Under the pieces are notes generated by a model. The model was not told the origin of the DNA. It ran no database searches and was given only the letters and a program-made list of their open reading frames with translations. From Xestospongia bergquistia (taxonomy: Eukaryota > Porifera > Demospongiae > Haplosclerida > Petrosiidae), in contig OZ014419.1 in NCBI GenBank assembly GCA_963965975.1, positions 1,116,001 through 1,180,000 of the forward strand: a stretch of DNA of 64,000 nucleotides, given 5' to 3'. The number at the start of each line of letters is the position of its first letter. The stretch's first letter is position 1. Positions 29,654-41,434 of the stretch are shown one piece after another. Position numbers and translations under genes: made by a program.

Positions 29654-30066
29654 TAAATAAACTCAACAACAACGACAGAACAAGACAAGAAGAAGGTGAT
29701 TTATAGAACACACTCACACCCACAGAGCTCTAATGTATCAACCATACAGAGACAGATAAGTCCACACTAACAAAGAGTGAAGGCAAAATAAGATCCACGA
29801 GGGATCACGCCTCATATGTGCTAATCAGAAACTTAATTGACGCTTTCTATCCTAGTCTTTTACGTAAATTGATTTACACTAGGTACACTGATACATATAA
29901 GACAACTGTGAGCCACGCCTAGACGCTCTTGCCTTGATTAAAAGAACTTTTAATGAAGGGAGGGGCTGAGCTCCCACTAAACCATCACTCTAATTAGGAA
30001 TGTATAATAATTATTGTAACTTTTCTATATGAGAATGAATATATTTAAAATACATTGTCTTCTAAT

Positions 30067-31086
30067 TTATGTATCAGTAGCTGCTTGTTGAGAAAGATGT
30101 GATGGATTTGGGGGAAGAATTGGAGAGTAAGGAGCAAAGAAGTCATATGTAAACTTGTATACATCATCTGGTTTATGTAGCAACAGTGATTGTATAAAGT
30201 CTGCAAGGATAGCTCCCAGTTCTGGATGATCTTTGACAAATTGAGAATGGTCTTCAATTAGGCCAGTCTGCAGAATGGATTTAGTTAGAGTGTAAAACTT
30301 ATTGGTAGTGGACTATATAGAGATTGGTTTGGGGGTGGATCATAACCAATATCCTACACACGCACACATGAATAATGTTTTTTTTTAAAATAGTCCTAAA
30401 TACTATCACAAACAACAAGTAATTATGAAATTGAAAAACTGATAAATTGTAATTTTGGGAAAATAAGTTAATTATATAATGGAATCATGGAACTAAACAT
30501 TTTCTATAGATCTGTTATATATGAGAGTTGGTACATGTTCAACTGATAAATAGCAGAATTTAATGTTCCACTATTTTACAATATATATAATATATATACA
30601 TATATGTACATGATACAATGTATAGATAACTATAACTTGCATATATATACCATATATGTGTTAAACAAATATGAAAGGTTTGCCCACTGCCAATTAATGG
30701 TAAATAAACAATATCCATAAGTCTGTCATAATTAATATTGTATAATAATATATATTAGAGTTATGACTTATTTATATATGGCAGTTGTCTATTGTAAGTC
30801 TATACAACAATGAAGTTGTGTACAATGCTACTGATCTTCACCCTCTCAACTCTAAACACTAACTATATCCAACAAAGTATGGATTTCCTGCCAGACAAAA
30901 TTAGTCGCCATGTTTTATATTTGATTCATGTCTATTAAAGTATAGTTGTAGAGATACTAGAGTGCTAGAGATTGGGGTAACAGAATATACCTTCCTATCA
31001 AGAAACTTTGAGATCATTTCCAAATCCTCTGACCACGGTAAGTAGCCTGGATTAACTGCTGGTAGCTTTTTATCCTCCTCTGACAT
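30067..31086 (-). CDS. Small RIIa-fold-like docking protein
   Basis: Two exons (30991-31086, 30067-30267) give a 98-residue protein starting MSEEDKKLPAVNPGYLPW. The second exon reads FVKDHPELGAILADFIQSL, then LLHKPDDVYKFTYDFFAP. This is the pattern of RIIa-type dimerisation/docking helices found in ciliary proteins such as CATIP, ROPN1 and RIIAD1: two helices, with KPDD and F...FF at the end. Such domains bind amphipathic helices of AKAPs or radial-spoke proteins. It is much shorter than CATIP and close to RIIAD1 in size. The exact orthology is not clear. It lies next to the Boule-like gene on the same strand. The 723-bp intron is AT-rich with TA runs near 30580-30800. Confidence 0.65.
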
Positions 31087-31155
31087 GACTGTAATTTAGT
31101 AGACTTGTTGTCATAGCAACTAGAAGGTGTGGCTCAAAACTTTGCAAAACTAGAT

Positions 31156-31395
31156 CTATTGTGATACAGCAACAACAGGGAATTCCATCACAACTTTACT
31201 TGTTGTCACTGACTCACTGGTCGGGATAGTAGTTCGAATGAGAAGAATTTCTATAGCAGTTTTTAGTATGAATTGTGTTAGTACTGTTGATGTCAATGAC
31301 ATTATATATATACTAACTGTATGTGCTAAAGGAAAGTACGTATAAGCATGATAAACAAGAATTCCCAGAAAAACAATAAAAGTAATGAACATCAC
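31156..31395 (-). CDS. Short hydrophobic ORF, unassigned
   Basis: A 79-codon frame beginning MMFITFIVFLGILVYHAYTY with two likely membrane segments (about 2-22 and 28-52) and a polar Thr/Ser/Val tail. No family is recognised. An upstream minus-strand stretch at 31435-31480 (KYGTRPVSVLLIAFLGIG before a gtaaat donor) could be a preceding exon, but phase and start were not resolved. AT-rich hydrophobic frames can arise by chance. Confidence 0.25.
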   Translation of the reverse strand: MMFITFIVFLGILVYHAYTYFPLAHTVSIYIMSLTSTVLTQFILKTAIEILLIRTTIPTSESVTTSKVVMEFPVVAVSQ

Positions 31396-31499
31396 TATGT
31401 GGCCAGTAACAGCGTAAATTTACCAATACCCAGAAATGCAATGAGTAAAACTGAGACTGGTCTTGTCCCATACTTGAGAGAGTCTGGGTATGAGACTAA

Positions 31500-32461
31500 G
31501 GCAACCCCACTTTTTTGACAATTTGATATATTTTAATCTTGTCATTACAGCTACTTTTTAATGTTTACATCATTACTATATTGACAAAACTACAATTGAC
31601 AAAATATTGTTTATAAAATTGTTTGTTAAAAATTTGTTAAGAATATAATTACCAAATTAAAGAACGTATTGTACACAAACGTTAACTACTTAAAAGTATT
31701 AAATACCAAATTAAATAAAAAAAGTTGATATTCAAATATTTTAAAAATTAAACTACAATTGACAAAATGAAGTTCAAAAATTAACAGCAAAAATTAATAC
31801 AATTATTGACATATTAATTGTACACAAATTACTTAAAATAATTAATTGTCACGTAAAGTGTAAAGATTGAAATTCAATTATCTTAAAAATACAATTGACC
31901 AAATTTTATTTAAAAACTTTAACAATAAAAATTAATACATTTGACAAATTAATATGAAAATATTTCATATCAATTACTTAATTAGCAAATCTTAAATCAT
32001 TATCTTCTCAGAGTTGTCAACACTTAATTGGAGGCAACACTGCCCCAAGTTATATCAAAAACTATATGGCTTGTTCATATTGTAAATTTCTACTTCAGGA
32101 TCTGTCTCCACATCAATTCTTTCGTGTGACTCAATTAAATCACCCACTACTAAGTAGTTTCAAAAAGTCATTTAATCAATTAATGATAAACTGACTTATT
32201 AAAACAGACACAATACCAGATAAATATTGTGTAGCAATTATCATGATAAAGTAATACCATTAATAAATGGTATTGGTTAAGCTTGGTTTTGAGAAACTAG
32301 ATCATTCACAGACTCCTCACAAGGACCATACTGTTTTGTAACAATGGACATGTGTCTATTCACAACGTATGGACGGAAATCTGGGGGATGAGATTACTAA
32401 GTATTATGCATATTGATATAATTCTGCCTCGTGTAAGGTCAACTATTTGCAAAGCAGGGAA
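31500..32461. other. AT-rich gene-free stretch
   Basis: Very AT-rich DNA with several degenerate copies of a unit containing acaattgacaaaat and aattaataca (about 31585, 31755, 31885). No reading frame of substance until the secreted-protein start at 32462. The last 150 bp presumably hold that gene's promoter; no clear TATA box was picked out. Confidence 0.5.
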
Positions 32462-33155
32462 ATGAAATCTCTTGTTTTCTCTGGTCTTATTCTGGCTCTC
32501 ATCTTTGTTACCTACAGCCCTAGAGGAGTAGAGGGACTGCATGCTGAATGTAATATTGAGTGGTAAGTGGAACAGAGTTACCAGATCAAGATAAATTGTT
32601 TCTCATTTGTTCAGGACATGGAATGTCAACTGTTCTGACGTGAGGACTGCTTTGTTGAACCAAATTAAAGCATGGAATAATACTAACTGCAATAATAACG
32701 AAAAGTGTCGTTATGCTGTGAGTTGAATAACTCTTATAGTATAATTATATGCTCTTTGTACAATTAGCTTATTAGTACCAGCAGTGACAACAAGATTATT
32801 AAAGCTACTCACACCACACCAGTCAGACATTATGTGGATGACCTGACATTTACATTTGATGATAGTAAAACAGGTGTGTGTAATTTGAAGGTGAGTTCCC
32901 CTAAGTAAAGGTTTACTAGTCAGCACACATATTAAATAGTAATATGCATACTATTTAATTTTGTTTCATATTCTATGTACCTAGGGTTACTCTACCTCTG
33001 AGGTGTGGTATGCAGTGTTGGATGATGGTACCAACTATTGTAACTTGCACAATTTAATAACAGGTGCTGCACTTGACAAGAAACCTGGTTATAAGGAGAC
33101 AACATCTAATAGCGCCTGTACACAGTACTCTTCTGCTAACTGTGACAAGTATTAA
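32462..33155 (+). CDS. Secreted cysteine-rich protein, unknown family
   Basis: Four exons (32462-32562, 32615-32717, 32768-32890, 32985-33155) encode 165 residues. Residues 1-24 are a clear signal peptide (MKSLVFSGLILALIFVTYS). The mature part has about nine cysteines, Trp-rich starts of exons 1/2 (EWTWNVNCSDV) and a compact C-terminal half with SEVWYAVLDDGTNYCNLHN, then CTQY and NCDKY at the end. The even spacing of Cys and aromatic residues suggests a disulphide-bonded extracellular module. I have an impression of similar proteins in other invertebrates and fish but cannot name a domain. It is the only + strand gene between cullin-2 and ARL5, converging on the HNH-like gene. Confidence 0.7.
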
Positions 33156-33358
33156 AATGCTATTTGATTGTTATTGTCTCCCCCCTTAATTATTGCTATA
33201 AATATTAATTGTGTTATTTGTATTATGTAAAATTATGTAATGATCAGTGTTCTGATAACTGATTTCAATAATTATTAACCATAATAACCAGCTGTTATTA
33301 CAAGTAGTTGGTATAAAGCTGTATGAGTTAATAAATTACTAAGTTTTCAAAGAATCAA

Positions 33359-34453
33359 CTATAATGTTCCCAAAGCAGCTATGATAGAAAAAAACCACAG
33401 CGTTAGATGAAATCGATCAACAGATGGAAAGGATTCAAGAAATAAGACAACCTTCTTCCAAATAATTAGTAAAGGAAAATTAATAATTAGATCTGATAAG
33501 CGTTGCTGGTTTGATGAGCTCTGATCTAATTGTACTTGAGGTGGAATAGATTCCGATAATATCTCAGCACTAGGTGGTGCTACTGGTACAACTGAGGTTA
33601 CTTCTACAGTTGGCTCTGATAAATAAGATTTGAAATACACCAAAGCCAAAGGAAGAGGTAAAAAGAGATGATACAGACGAAGAGAAAAAGGGTGAGCCAC
33701 AAGTGACAAATGCTTATCATTTCCTCTAAGGCTAGCTGCTTGTTGACTTGAACATTTCTGACATTGTGGATAAAATTTTTGTAAGACACTATTCTCTTTT
33801 ACTATAGTATTTTCATTTGCTACTCTCACTAGCTTATTTGGAGGTTGATGATCAGCAACAAATTGAGATACTTTAAATCTTGTACCACACGAATGACATC
33901 CATTTCTGGCTCCCAAATTTTGAATAAATTTCCTTTGAATTCCATTGGCGTAGTTAGTGGAATGAGCTGGGATCCATTGGACAGCATAAGCTCCTGGTTT
34001 TAATAAATGACTTGGCAATGCAGACACAAATCGACCACCCAATGCTCGATACAACACAATACTAGCTGTACTAGACACTAGTAAATCAGTCAAAGTATAT
34101 GAGATGGTATGAGAACCAGAATGAGTCTCAGATTCTGGGATCCAGGCTCTAGAAAGTGAATAAGTTTTTACAACAGCACATGAGGCAGCTAAAGATGCTG
34201 TTGTGACAGAGACTCCACCCACTGTAGCTGCTATCAAGAGAGGTAACCCAGTAGATAGTCTTAATGGTTTAAAGATACCCACTTGAGTTAGACCTAAAAC
34301 TAAAGGAAATGTCACAGCACCAGCTCCTGCTGCTACCAACGACTGTTGAGGGCTTAGAGGCAATTGAAGGACATCCAATTGAAGATTTGAAGTCATCAGG
34401 CTGGCCTCTTGAAAGACACACCTACTCTCACACCCATAATCTATACAGAGCAA
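33359..34453 (-). CDS. Multipass membrane protein with HNH-like zinc motif
   Basis: A single exon of 364 codons; a second Met at 34396 (MTSNLQLDVLQLPLS) is an equally good start. About residues 40-90 hold two hydrophobic segments (LVAAGAGAVTFPLVLGLTQV; LPLLIAATVGGVSVTTASLAA). In the middle lies CHSCG, 18 residues later DHQPPNKLV, and then FYPQCQKCSSQQ: two CxxC pairs around a D-H-x-P-P motif, the layout of a treble-clef HNH-type zinc site. Two more hydrophobic segments follow (LYHLFLPLPLALVYF; FHLTLWFFSIIAALG). Whether the motif cleaves nucleic acid or only binds zinc cannot be decided. No named family recognised. Spartin lies upstream on the same strand. Confidence 0.65.
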   Translation of the reverse strand: MLCIDYGCESRCVFQEASLMTSNLQLDVLQLPLSPQQSLVAAGAGAVTFPLVLGLTQVGIFKPLRLSTGLPLLIAATVGGVSVTTASLAASCAVVKTYSLSRAWIPESETHSGSHTISYTLTDLLVSSTASIVLYRALGGRFVSALPSHLLKPGAYAVQWIPAHSTNYANGIQRKFIQNLGARNGCHSCGTRFKVSQFVADHQPPNKLVRVANENTIVKENSVLQKFYPQCQKCSSQQAASLRGNDKHLSLVAHPFSLRLYHLFLPLPLALVYFKSYLSEPTVEVTSVVPVAPPSAEILSESIPPQVQLDQSSSNQQRLSDLIINFPLLIIWKKVVLFLESFPSVDRFHLTLWFFSIIAALGTL

Positions 34454-34696
34454 GAGTTATGAATAATTTAACAAGAACAGAAACAAATATCCATCAAATG
34501 ATTGAAAGAGACAGTTGTGACCAGAATGACTCAGCTGTGGTGTGTTCAATCTCATATCTACACAACAATGTCCCTATTCACTTATTCCTGTTGCCTTGTT
34601 GTGAATGCTGTAAAATTAACACTAACCAATGAAGTAGATGATATATAAACTGTTTACATACTATAAAATTTATTTTAATATGGACAATCTAATATC

Positions 34697-37318
34697 TTAG
34701 GCATATAGAACTTCTTTCTTTGTTTTGACTTGGGGATGAGATTTGATGACTGGTGGTGGAGTATAGGTCTGAGACTTAGATACAGTACTGGAGATTGAGT
34801 CTCTAGTAGAAACAGTATCTGTCACGGGTCGTGGTGGAACAACTGGTTTCTCTTCTTTTTCAACTTCTTTCTCCTTATCCTGACTAGCAATGACTTTGCC
34901 AACTTTACCAAGAAAACTAGTAAAGGAAGAGTCGATAAACAATGTCAGTACATATATTGTTATATTGTCTTACCTGATTCCCCAGGTTTTCCAACTCCAG
35001 TAAGTCTACAATAAAAATAATAAATAATAACCTCAACAATATCTGTCTACTTACTGAGGCTAAGTCAACAACATGTCCAGCAGTTGTTAGAGAATCATCA
35101 CTAACTCTACCAGCTTGTTCACCATATCTAACACAAAACAACAGAAAATGTCTACAATCACTTACATTGTCTTACTTGTGTCCAACAGTTTTACTTGTTT
35201 CTTGTCCAGCTTCTCTGATAATGGATCGAGCACCACGTTCAAGATCACTAAACACTTGACCAGCACCTAACAACAAGGGTCTGTTCATTCATGAAAATAT
35301 GTTGACATCAGCATAACATGATTTGTCAATAATTATATTTAAAAACAAGCACTCAGTACAAGTACATGAACTAGCTGTGTAATACGAAATGGTTTTACAA
35401 GTTCTAACCTTTAACAGTTGACTTGGTGACCTTCCAAGCTTCCTTTGCATGAGGATTGATCTCTGTGTCCTTCATCATCTAATGTGACACGATTAAAATT
35501 AAATTATTAAAACAAAACTAAAAAAGTCAGTCAGTCCTTACATCTGATTCTGCCACTGCAGTACCAATCTTCTTTCCAACAAAAACTGTTCCTTTAGCTA
35601 AGGTAGTCATTAAAAAGTCACTCACTCCGACTACAGCACCTATAATAGTTTGATAAACAGTAGTACTGTTACAACACAAGCACAATACCTGATACTTTTC
35701 TAGCATAATAGGCTCCCGTTTCCACTGACTGTGGGATCTCAACAGGCTCCTCTCGTGGTTCAATATTGTCACGTACCTTATCACCACCCTAATATGGTGA
35801 CAAACAAATTCAATTTATTTGACCAGGTTTAAATTACCAACCTTGTTCAGTAGTTCACCTGCTTTATCAGTCCCTGTTGAAATTTTACCAGATATCCACG
35901 ATACTCCTGCATCAATTTTCTACAAATTCTATATTATAACATTCACATTGATTATAACCATTACCTCTGATATAGAGACACCCCAAGTGGGCATGGTTTC
36001 TGACTCCTCCTTGCCTTTTCTATCTGATCCAGGTTGAGCACTGGTGGTGACAGGTTCATCCCCAGAGACTCTGAAATCACTCAAGACAGAGAAGACCTAA
36101 AACAGACAAACTTACAGTAGACATTATTTATTAATACTCACATGATTTAACTCCTTTAATTCATCATTTGGCATTGAACTAAATACAATACCCACGCTTC
36201 CACCATCTGTGTCGATATCTGGGAATACATAGCCTCTGTGACTGGTATGAAGTACTGGAGATTGTCCTGGTATGAGAGGATAAACAAAGTCTCCACATTG
36301 TAGGAAGGCTGGAGGTTGACCTGGAAGAGAGAATACAAATGTACATCATGATGTGTAACTATCGCGTGTTTTGTGACCACACCCACCTGGTATGCGTTGC
36401 TTATATCTGAAAATATTCAATGATTCTGAGGGTGTGCATTTCAAGACACGGCCACTATTATCAACACGAACAACTTTACATCCTAAAAACAAGACTTGAC
36501 AAACAATCAAAATTAAACAGACCTTACCAACACTAGTAGAGAAAATAACATCAGCTTCAGCACCCACTGTCTGTCTCCCTCCTCCTCCTCCTTCAACAGT
36601 TTTGGTTCCCAGGGTACTACCAGCTGTTGTAGAACCAACAGTCTTATTTGGTGGCTTAGTAGTGGAATGGGAACCAGTCTGAGTAGACTTGGTACGAGAC
36701 TGGGACTCCTCTTCTAACAATACCTCCATACGGCTTTTAACTTGTTCTTTAAGTCTACAAAGAGAGAAACAAAATGTGAGATCATTTTATTGGTCAAACT
36801 TACTTCTCCATTTTTTTCTTTAATTCTCTCATTGTGGAGGTCACCTGTTGACTTGACTGGATAATACTGAGTCCAGACTGCACAGCATTGAGAGCTTTGT
36901 TATACAGATCAAGTGCCGTCATACGATCATTCTTTTCATCTGATTTGAGAGCACGTTCAACAAACCTGTCATAAAAATAACACCATCAAGCATTAGCAGC
37001 ATAATGGTATCAGCCCCAGACGTTAATACACTTAGGTCTGGGACTGAGACTACAGAGTCATCTTTATAGTGATATTACTTTGTTATATATAGAAAGGTAG
37101 GTTTTAATTTTGTAGTATTATTAATATAGTATGTAACATGATGTATGTACATGTACACGTACATGTAAACATTAGTGTATTTATTTATACCTTTTAGCAT
37201 CATCAAAGTAATCTTGTATTAATTCAGTCTTGTTTTTCTGATGAATGACAGAAATGTCACTGCTGATAGAACTGGTCGTGGAGGACGTTACTGTTACCCC
37301 TCTACGTTCTTGTAACAT
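34697..37318 (-). CDS. SPART: Spartin
   Basis: Fourteen exons (37191-37318, 36804-36965, 36528-36754, 36387-36482, 36142-36320, 35965-36096, 35842-35919, 35689-35788, 35542-35639, 35409-35478, 35176-35266, 35055-35127, 34974-35005, 34697-34916) sum to 561 residues (human 666). Residues 1-100 form an MIT domain (FVERALKSDEKNDRMTALDLY), which binds ESCRT-III tails. Then comes a Gly/Ser/Thr linker and the conserved PPAFLQCGDFVYPLIPGQSPVL region. The C-terminal senescence/plant-related domain (GAVVGVSDFLMTTLAKGTVF; KYGEQAGRVSDDSLTTAGHV) binds lipid droplets. The tail adds a PPRP stretch. The 32-nt exon 13 is read by phase alone; its sequence is not conserved. It is head to head with ARL5. Confidence 0.88.
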
Positions 37319-37540
37319 GTTAGTAATGATCTACTGTTTGATATTAGAGAGTGACTCATCAATATATTACCACGTGACCACACCCAATAATAGATCTAGT
37401 TTGGGGCGTGGTCGAGTCATTCAAGGAAGTGAGCTCATTGCCTCAAACTTCAAAAGACCCCAGTTTGTTCATGTTATTAGATCTATAGTAATAGAGATTG
37501 CCTTGGCTCGAGAGACTCTTATTTTACTTTATAGTTTACA
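37319..37540. promoter_or_regulatory. Shared spartin/ARL5 divergent promoter
   Basis: Only 222 bp separate the start codons of spartin (minus) and ARL5 (plus), so both promoters and leaders must lie here. The stretch contains tggggcgtggtcgagtcattcaa and several CACGTG-like or cacccaa pieces. No TATA box was clear for either side. Confidence 0.6.
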
Positions 37541-39297
37541 ATGGGACTATTGTGGGCAAAGTTATGGAGTTTGTTTGGTAAAGAAGGTAAGTCATGTCAT
37601 TACGTGATTGGATAGTTTTTTGATGAAACTTTGGTAGAGATACTGATTATAACTTTGAATATACGCATAGTTCTTTATGTGATAATGTCATTCTGTTCTC
37701 TGTATGTGTTTCTCTGTAGAATATAAAATTATAATTGTTGGACTCGATAATGCTGGGAAAACAACCATTCTATATCAATTGTGAGTAATATTGATATAAC
37801 CATTTTATCCAGGGAGATTATAATACGTTGTTTTACAAATTTGCAAAGTGATTTGAAATAGGAGAGCAACTATCAGTTAGATTAGTACTTGGGGGAGTCT
37901 TGGACAAGTTCAGGGTTTAAAGTTTAGGATAATGATGATACAGAATAGTTGGTTGTTCTTTGTTAGTGAGTAATATTAAGAGTATGTTAGAAGTAATGGT
38001 TACCAGTGTTGCCTGAGATCATGACCATTATAGTCAATGCCAAAAGCATGCTTTATCCACCTCTTAATTTGGCCACCTGGTCTCACAAAGGTGTCCATAT
38101 TTTCCCATAGTAATTAATATTGGAAAGATAAAACATGAAAGACCACTATTATAGTAAACAGGGCATAGCTTATAGATTGAATGGATAGATGGATGAATAA
38201 ATGGGTGAACAGTTTGACATATGAATGAGTATAAAAATGAATAAACAATTAATTATTATGTTATAAATTGTTATATCAGGTTTCCTTTATAGACAGGTTG
38301 ACTGTGTTTGACCACTAAGTGAATGTGTTGAGTGTGTTGACACACTTAGTGAGTAAATGGTTTAGTCTGTATCTATAAGAGACAGCAACCATATTGATGT
38401 AATAGTTTATCTTTTGAAAGATTTGTTTATAATCAATATAGTACATACACATGCTATAATTTTGTTATTGTACAAGATTTGTTAGTCACTTTCATTTCAT
38501 TAGTATTCAACTAATGGCTGTCTTGAATTGGATAATAATATTCTATGTTCTTTTCTAGTTTAATGAACGAAGTTGTACATACTTCACCAACTATTGGTAG
38601 TAATGTAGAAGAGGTATGTATTCTCTCCATACATATTAGAGTAAAAATATTTATACTCATCTCTATTTTCCTCCTCATTTCTCTCTTTCACACACACAGG
38701 TAAGATGGCGTAATCTTCACTTTGTAATGTGGGACATTGGCGGACAAGATTCTTTGAGACAGGCGTGGAGCACGTATTATTCTTCAACTCATTTTCTTAT
38801 ACTTGTAGTGGACAGTACCGACAGAGAGAGATTAGCAACAACAAAAGAAGAGTTATATCAAATGTTAGAACATGAGGTATGCAACTTAGACTAAACTTGT
38901 CTGTAATGGTATGTTTTGGAATGAAAGTAATAACAACTATGAACAAATAAAAGTGACAACTATTGGTCTCTTTTGTAGGACTTAAAAAAAGCTGGTGTAT
39001 TAATTTATGCTAATAAACAAGATGTTAAAGGGTCAATGAGTGCAACGGAAATCACTCAACACCTCAATCTAACTTCAATCAAAGATCATGGCTGGCATAT
39101 ACAAGCATGCTGTGCATTAACTGGAGAAGGGTAAGGAGGAATTATGACAAGTTGTAGCATTAGTTTAGTACAAGTCATTAGTAAATAACATACTCTGGTT
39201 TAATGTATCATAGGAATATCATATAACATGACATTCTTTACTTAGGTTATATCAAGGATTAGAATGGATTAGTTCACAAGTACAAAACAGAAGATAA
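37541..39297 (+). CDS. ARL5: ARL5, ADP-ribosylation-factor-like GTPase
   Basis: Six exons (37541-37586, 37720-37780, 38559-38613, 38700-38876, 38979-39130, 39246-39297) give 180 residues, the family length. It starts MGLLW, with Gly2 for myristoylation. Motifs: GLDNAGKTT (P-loop), [11 protein letters not shown] (switch 1), MWDIGGQ (switch 2), NKQD (guanine specificity) and CCALTGEG. The SNVEE and QACCAL segments are specific to ARL5. ARL5 proteins act at the trans-Golgi, recruiting the GARP tether for endosome-to-Golgi transport. Intron 2 (37781-38558) is long for this genome and contains inverted 9-mers cactaagtg/cacttagtg near 38311-38350. Confidence 0.95.
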
Positions 39298-41100
39298 CTT
39301 GTATTAGCATCACTTTAATTTCTCCTCCAAGATCTCTCCCACCTTGTCTCTGGTAACATTCTCTCTTTTCTTTGTTTTATCGTGTTCATATAACATTATT
39401 TAAAAATAATCAAATAAACAGTTTATTTATGCTCTGTAATAAAATTTGAAACATCAGTTACTTTTGTTGAAATCTGTAGAAATGAGACAAAATATTACAA
39501 CTGTAGCCCTACTATTATCACAAGACACCATCAGATGTCCGGACATGGACAAAATTTTTACATCATACCATGTACAACATGGAATACTCAGAACAGGTCT
39601 GTGTATAGTGTTCATCACTGGTGTCTAACCACGCCCATTATGTACCTGTTTCATCAGGATCCCTACTTCCATCTTGTCCTTGATCTGAAAGTATACACAA
39701 TTATGTATTAAGATATATTGCTAACAAATTAGATAGCACTCAAATGTCAATAGCATTGACATTTAATTTCATAATCATGGTTGTCATAGCGACCCAAAAG
39801 TGTTTCATCATTGTGCTATATACCATATCCTGTGTAGCATCATTAAGTATGTTACTCTTACCAAATAAGGTAATAGTTGTCATAGCTGATTAACTTTGGC
39901 AGTGATATGATGATTGGGTCAGCATTGTAAATAATCCAGGGGAAATATTAGCAAGTTTGCCCCTCTAAGGATCAACAAACAATAAACATATCACTTCATA
40001 ATTATTTGATGACGTAATTTGAAATTGTACTGAGGTCAGGCCTCAGTTTGGTCTCAGTTTGTCAATGGACATCACTTGCTGTCAGACATATGCTTGTCAA
40101 TCGATCATCATTGACCATATATGGTAATAATACATATCTATACTAACCTGAGATATTATAGCCATCCTAGTTTATATCATACTGTCCTTAAAAAACAAAT
40201 TAATAAAAAATATATACCGTTATGTTTTCCTTTCTGCAAGCACAAGAAACAACCTAAGTATTGTTAATGTGCTCTGACAATGTAGGTAAGATAGATATGT
40301 CAACATTCTCAACAGTTTGGTCAGTCAGTGTTTATTCAACCATGTCATCATTGCACATATCATAAATTGTATAAGACATACCTCATTGTCCTCAAAGTCC
40401 AAAGGGCTAGGAGCTAGCAATGGAATCATTCTTCAGGACATGTACCATAACTACAAAATCAAACACTATATTCTATATCACATATATATTATGTCCATGT
40501 GCTCAGAACTAAATGAATTAAAGTCATTAATTTTGTAGATTTCATGTCTTCTCGACAAACAATCATTGCACATATAAAAGATATTATTTATGTACCTTTT
40601 AGTTTTGGTCTTGTTAATAATAAGAGTAAATAATTTATTTATGTTAATAAACTAGAAAAAGAAATATAACATACATAATCAAGAATTTTTCCTTTAAAGA
40701 TTGAAGCCTCAGTGTGCAAGAGGACAATACTTTGCATCATAAAATAAATCAAAAATGCCATTTATACAGTAACATCATCGGCTTCAGTTAGCAAATTTTA
40801 AAACAGGATGACAGATTTACTCTACCTAAAGATCAGCCATTCTCCTAACACCAAAAGCGACCACGTGTTTTATGCACATGCGCATAACTGTGTAAGCTTT
40901 ACTTTTAATAGGCGTGGTCTCTTATCTTCTATATTTAGTAACATACAAGCCTAGGCTTGCAGAGAATGCTGATGTGTATAGAGTAGTATTAAAGGTCAAT
41001 AGTATACTGGCTTCCTTCTCATGACTGACTCATGATTGCTTATTTATGGTGTAACATCTACGAGTAAGACGTTGCATCATTTCATACATTGGGGTTAGTC
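39298..41100. other. Gene-poor stretch between ARL5 and MAPKAPK5
   Basis: No convincing gene. On the minus strand an ATG with a donor (40148-40165, MAIISQ) could join a 42-nt segment with splice-like ends (39645-39686) and a short frame after it, giving about 31 residues; nothing supports it beyond splice signals. The frame at 39446-39628 on + is open but looks unstructured. The rest is AT-rich, with tandem poly-A/T tracts. Confidence 0.4.
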
Positions 41101-41434
41101 CCTGTCGAGAAAGGTGAGAGAATTTATAAGGAGATCAGGTCGATCGAATCTCTTGTAAACTCACGAATCGCCACCAGTTTACAACAGGCAATTTGTATTG
41201 CTGTTGTGGAAGGTAAGTTAGCGTGGACTAAGTAAAGATTCATGGGACAGTTTATAAGGTAGATCTTGTAGACACTTTGCTCAACAACCACTCGTATTTG
41301 TTTGCATGTAGTAATTTGCCAGTGGGATTTAGTCTGTCACTAGACACAGCCATCTATATATACTCATATGATCTACTACAAAAAAGAAAATTATTTTAAT
41401 ACTTTATATAAAAGTTGATAAAAACATCTTTCAG

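Noticed and set aside
34309-34632. Plus-strand ORF of 107 codons
   Set aside because: It is antisense to the start of the HNH-like gene and runs into the spacer; no domain, and the other strand has clear membrane segments.
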